The notes under the pieces are model-generated. The model did no database searches and was not told the DNA's origin. It saw only the letters and a program-made list of their open reading frames with translations. From Aegicerativicinus sediminis (lineage in GTDB: Bacteria; Bacteroidota; Bacteroidia; Flavobacteriales; Flavobacteriaceae): a DNA stretch of 64,000 bases. Positions 63,729 through 64,000 of this stretch are shown piece by piece. The stretch is from contig NZ_CP064295.1 in assembly GCF_015476115.1 (NCBI RefSeq), positions 1,234,001-1,298,000 of the forward strand. Direction: 5' to 3'. The position numbers and the translations under genes were made by a program. Every line of letters begins with the position of its first letter. The first letter of the stretch is position 1.

Positions 63729-64000
63729 TAATTATACTTTTTCTTCATTTTAAAATAGTCTGTCCATCCGCACTTAGTTATTAAATATACCCTCACAATA
63801 CCCGAACATTTTTTCGACAATAAAACAAATCTTCAATTAGATAAGTTCAATTCTTTTTAAGAACATAACTCTTATTACGATCCTGTTTTCATAAGGATAA
63901 TTTGAGTTTCATACTAAATATAATCCGATAAAATTTTATAACGAACCAGTGTAACTATGTAAAAGAGGGGCACGAAGGCATATCTAATTTTGACTTGTAG
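63729..64000. other. Right end of the window, no gene seen
   Basis: AT-rich, with stops in all frames. No promoter, repeat or RNA gene could be supported here. Confidence 0.5.

Noticed and set aside
1-64000. CRISPR arrays, prophage, insertion sequences with transposase, rRNA
   Set aside because: No regularly spaced repeats, structural phage genes, transposase frames or rRNA segments were seen on either strand.

Overview
The window is AT-rich DNA from a member of the Bacteroidota, most likely family Flavobacteriaceae. The signs are two SusC/SusD pairs, a hybrid two-component system (HTCS), a clade II (Sec/lipoprotein-type) nitrous oxide reductase cluster, a fused multicopper oxidase/CopB protein, and many lipoprotein signals of the Bacteroidota type. 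No rRNA, tRNA or CRISPR array was found. It reads as accessory, niche-adaptation DNA built from four modules. Three copies of one ~130-bp repeat sit exactly on the joints between them.

Module 1 (1-12.2 kb): a minus-strand operon of susC, susD and a large FG-GAP/ASPIC-UnbV lipoprotein that runs off the left edge. It is divergent from a 1396-residue HTCS. No carbohydrate-active enzyme of this locus is in the window, so its substrate is unknown. Repeat copy 1 follows the HTCS terminator.

Module 2 (12.9-37.9 kb): a nearly complete galactan utilisation locus. It holds a second susC/susD, a clan GH-A glycosidase, a GH35 beta-galactosidase, a GH53 endo-beta-1,4-galactanase lipoprotein, a beta-lactamase-fold hydrolase and an alpha/beta-hydrolase esterase. 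Then come an AraC regulator, an MFS sugar porter, a GH2 glycosidase, a DUF5107-TPR protein, galactose mutarotase and GalE. The model is: GH53 cuts beta-1,4-galactan at the cell surface, SusCD imports the oligomers, GH35/GH2/GH-A enzymes release galactose, the MFS porter takes it into the cytoplasm, and GalM and GalE feed central metabolism. Shared TTTTGTCYAT motifs in front of susC2 and between araC and the transporter gene suggest AraC control.

Between modules 2 and 3 lie a decayed tyrosine-integrase gene and repeat copy 2. Module 3 (38.9-48.5 kb) handles N2O and nitrosative stress: cytochrome c, fasciclin lipoprotein, nosZ, a membrane protein and nosLDFY on the plus strand. Facing them on the minus strand are an Rrf2 (NsrR-like) regulator, a RIC/ScdA iron-sulfur repair protein and a polytopic membrane protein. 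One palindrome type (AAATAGGA-N8-TCCTATTT and variants) lies in front of the cytochrome gene, ric and rrf2 and defines a likely shared regulon. Repeat copy 3 closes the module.

Module 4 (49.5-64 kb): a GNAT enzyme, then a copper-handling set. This comprises two tandem metallochaperone-AraC fusion regulators, a CopA-type P-type ATPase, a CopZ-like chaperone, a DUF3347 protein, a multicopper oxidase fused to a CopB-like barrel, and a lipoprotein. NosZ is a multi-copper enzyme, so modules 3 and 4 are functionally compatible neighbours. The tail carries a PLP decarboxylase, a serine hydrolase broken by two in-frame stops, an intact serine hydrolase, a second GNAT enzyme, and a small ABM-domain gene with a homopolymer frameshift.
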